This document shows positions 40,589 through 41,415 of a DNA stretch of 41,415 bases, one piece after another. The position numbers and the translations under genes were made by a program. Under the pieces are notes generated by a model. That model had not been told where the DNA came from. It ran no database searches and saw nothing but the letters and a program-made list of their open reading frames with translations. The DNA is from Acidimicrobiaceae bacterium (GTDB lineage Bacteria; Actinomycetota; Acidimicrobiia; Acidimicrobiales; Poriferisodalaceae). How positions within the stretch are numbered: the stretch's first letter is position 1; every line of letters begins with the position of its first letter. The stretch covers positions 1 to 41,415 of the forward strand of contig PBKA01000014.1 of NCBI GenBank assembly GCA_002721305.1, read 5' to 3'.

Positions 40589-40987
40589 GTGGCCGCTTCT
40601 TCAAGCATCTTCCAGTTCGCTACGAATTCGGAGACGGCCCGTCGCATGCGAGCATCTGCGCTCTACAAGAACAAAATATTCTTCGGCACCGATGATGCCT
40701 TTTCGCGCTCGGTTGAAATAGTTGTCACTCCAACGATTTTCGCAGGGCTGGGCTGGTTGTTCGATAGATGGCTAGGAACAAGCCCATGGATTGCAGTGTC
40801 GTTTGGCGGCGTAGCATTCTTGGGAAAGATCACAGCCGAGTGGTATCGATATGTCGGCAGAATGTCCGGTTTCGAAGAAGAAATGACGGCCGATCGTCCT
40901 ACCAATCAGCGCGGCCTTGACCTAGCTGAAGAGGTAGATGATCGGTTGCCCACCGGCGTGACCCTTGAGGAGCGTGGCGACAGGTGA
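40589..40987 (+). CDS. atpZ: AtpZ/AtpI-like ATP synthase accessory protein
   Basis: A small membrane protein of the AtpZ (PF09527-like) type, a partner of AtpI in assembly of the F1Fo c-ring or in ion supply to it. Two helices lie within 60-105: SVEIVVTPTIFAGLGWLFDRWLGTSPWIA has the family's G-x-GWLxDRWLGTSPW turn, followed by a GGVAFLGKITAEWYRYV helix. The tail is acidic. The start is uncertain: GTG 40589 has only an overly close GGG, and ATG 40646 lacks a well-placed site. TTGCAA (40560-40565) and TAGGGT (40583-40588), 17 bases apart, could be the operon promoter and would favour 40646. It overlaps the next gene by GTGA. Confidence 0.75.
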   Translation: MAASSSIFQFATNSETARRMRASALYKNKIFFGTDDAFSRSVEIVVTPTIFAGLGWLFDRWLGTSPWIAVSFGGVAFLGKITAEWYRYVGRMSGFEEEMTADRPTNQRGLDLAEEVDDRLPTGVTLEERGDR

Positions 40988-41415
40988 ACGACATCATGGA
41001 CCGACGGCGTGGACGCCACCTTGACCCGCAACAGGACGACGAGCCAGAGAAGGGCATAGTCGCTGACATGCTTCTGCGGGGGTCCAAAGTAGTTCCTCTT
41101 TGGCTACTGGTCTCGTTCTTGGTGTGGGGTTGGGATGGAGCCCTGTCTGCCGCGTATGGCGTTGGGTTAATCTTCGCGAACTTCATGGCGGCCGCACTGT
41201 TGTTGACATGGGCAGCTCGAATTTCCCCGGCTGCTCTGATGTTCGCGGCCTTATTCGGATTTCTAGTCCGTCTAGGAGCTCTCACGGTCGCCGTAGTTGC
41301 CGTGAGCAAAATCAGCTTTTTTGCACCCGTTCCCCTCGGTGTAACGATTATCGTTTCCCATCTCGGGCTGCTGGTGTGGGAGACGCGCTATGTTTCACTA
41401 TCACTCGCCTACCCA
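40984..41415 (+). CDS. atpI: AtpI-like ATP synthase protein I (3' end beyond the window)
   Basis: The frame is open from GTG 40984 to the window edge, giving 144 residues with a charged N-terminus (DRRRGRHLDPQQDDEPEKG) and four hydrophobic segments: VVPLWLLVSFLVWGW, AAYGVGLIFANFMAAALLL, PAALMFAALFGFLVRLGAL and LGVTIIVSHLGLLVW. This topology, size and position just before where atpB should begin match the ATP synthase I family (mycobacterial Rv1303 position). The protein assists ion-ring assembly and is not a catalytic subunit. It overlaps atpZ by four bases (GTGA). Confidence 0.82.
   Translation, partial: MNDIMDRRRGRHLDPQQDDEPEKGIVADMLLRGSKVVPLWLLVSFLVWGWDGALSAAYGVGLIFANFMAAALLLTWAARISPAALMFAALFGFLVRLGALTVAVVAVSKISFFAPVPLGVTIIVSHLGLLVWETRYVSLSLAYP

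Noticed and set aside
1-41415. CRISPR arrays, insertion sequences, phage genes or toxin-antitoxin pairs
   Set aside because: No regularly spaced repeats, transposase, integrase or terminal inverted repeats were seen; intergenic spaces are all under about 250 bases and flanked by housekeeping genes.

Overview
The window is a dense stretch of bacterial chromosome with no mobile element, prophage or CRISPR array. Several things point to an actinobacterium, most likely of the class Acidimicrobiia: a WhiB1-type regulator, a PdtaS-type histidine kinase, a DUF3107 (TB9.4-like) protein, a TB7.3-like biotin carrier, the SCO1664 / DUF3090 / MSMEG_4193-type trio, F420-linked proteins, an actinobacterial-style ArgRS and the argS-lysA-hom-thrC-rho-rpmE-prfA-prmC-sua5-wecA-atpI gene order. 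G+C looks only slightly above one half by eye, which suits aquatic or marine members of that class better than Streptomyces-like relatives. The class-level placement is inference.

Layout. 1-1319: the tail of an unidentified membrane protein, a terminator, then a zinc alcohol dehydrogenase. 1330-4271 (minus): DUF5317 membrane protein, a 90-aa membrane protein, a TetR regulator and a class III CoA-transferase. 4407-11276 (plus): a small biotin carrier followed by a complete System I cytochrome c maturation set (ccmA-B-C-D-E-F-G-H-I), almost every junction a short stop/start overlap. 11293-14813: an iron-sulfur-sensor-like (SufR-type) repressor diverging from mrp, which is coupled to selO. 14925-18904: DUF3107, pdtaS, whiB1, a glycerophosphodiester phosphodiesterase and a lipid kinase. 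19047-20800: etfB-etfA. 20842-22703 (minus): the conserved kinase-like / DUF3090 / phosphomutase trio. 22709-25773: family 5 uracil-DNA glycosylase, a duplicated-cysteine exported protein, and a divergent F420-related pair. 25851-39271: tRNA-Arg(CCG), argS, lysA, hom, thrC, rho, rpmE2, an unknown gene, prfA, a prmC-sua5 fusion, rpiB, glyA. 39395-41415: a WecA-like transferase and the first two genes of the ATP synthase operon, the last one cut by the window edge.

How it works together. The ccm block moves heme out of the cytoplasm, holds it on CcmE and ligates it to apocytochromes, with CcmG/CcmH handling the cysteine thiols. The SufR-like/mrp/selO block looks like an iron-sulfur and redox-stress module. 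The argS-to-atp block is the classic actinobacterial housekeeping neighbourhood (aspartate-family amino acids, termination of transcription and translation, one-carbon units, cell-envelope precursor, ATP synthase), but it lacks thrB, carries a strongly deviating Rho, a zinc-free L31, an unrecognised gene between rpmE2 and prfA, and a single-chain PrmC-Sua5 fusion. No clearly novel defence or mobile system is visible. The best leads are the odd Rho, the fusion, the unknown 336-aa protein, the DUF3090 protein that has lost its zinc knuckle, the cysteine-repeat exported protein and the Fe-S-sensor module.
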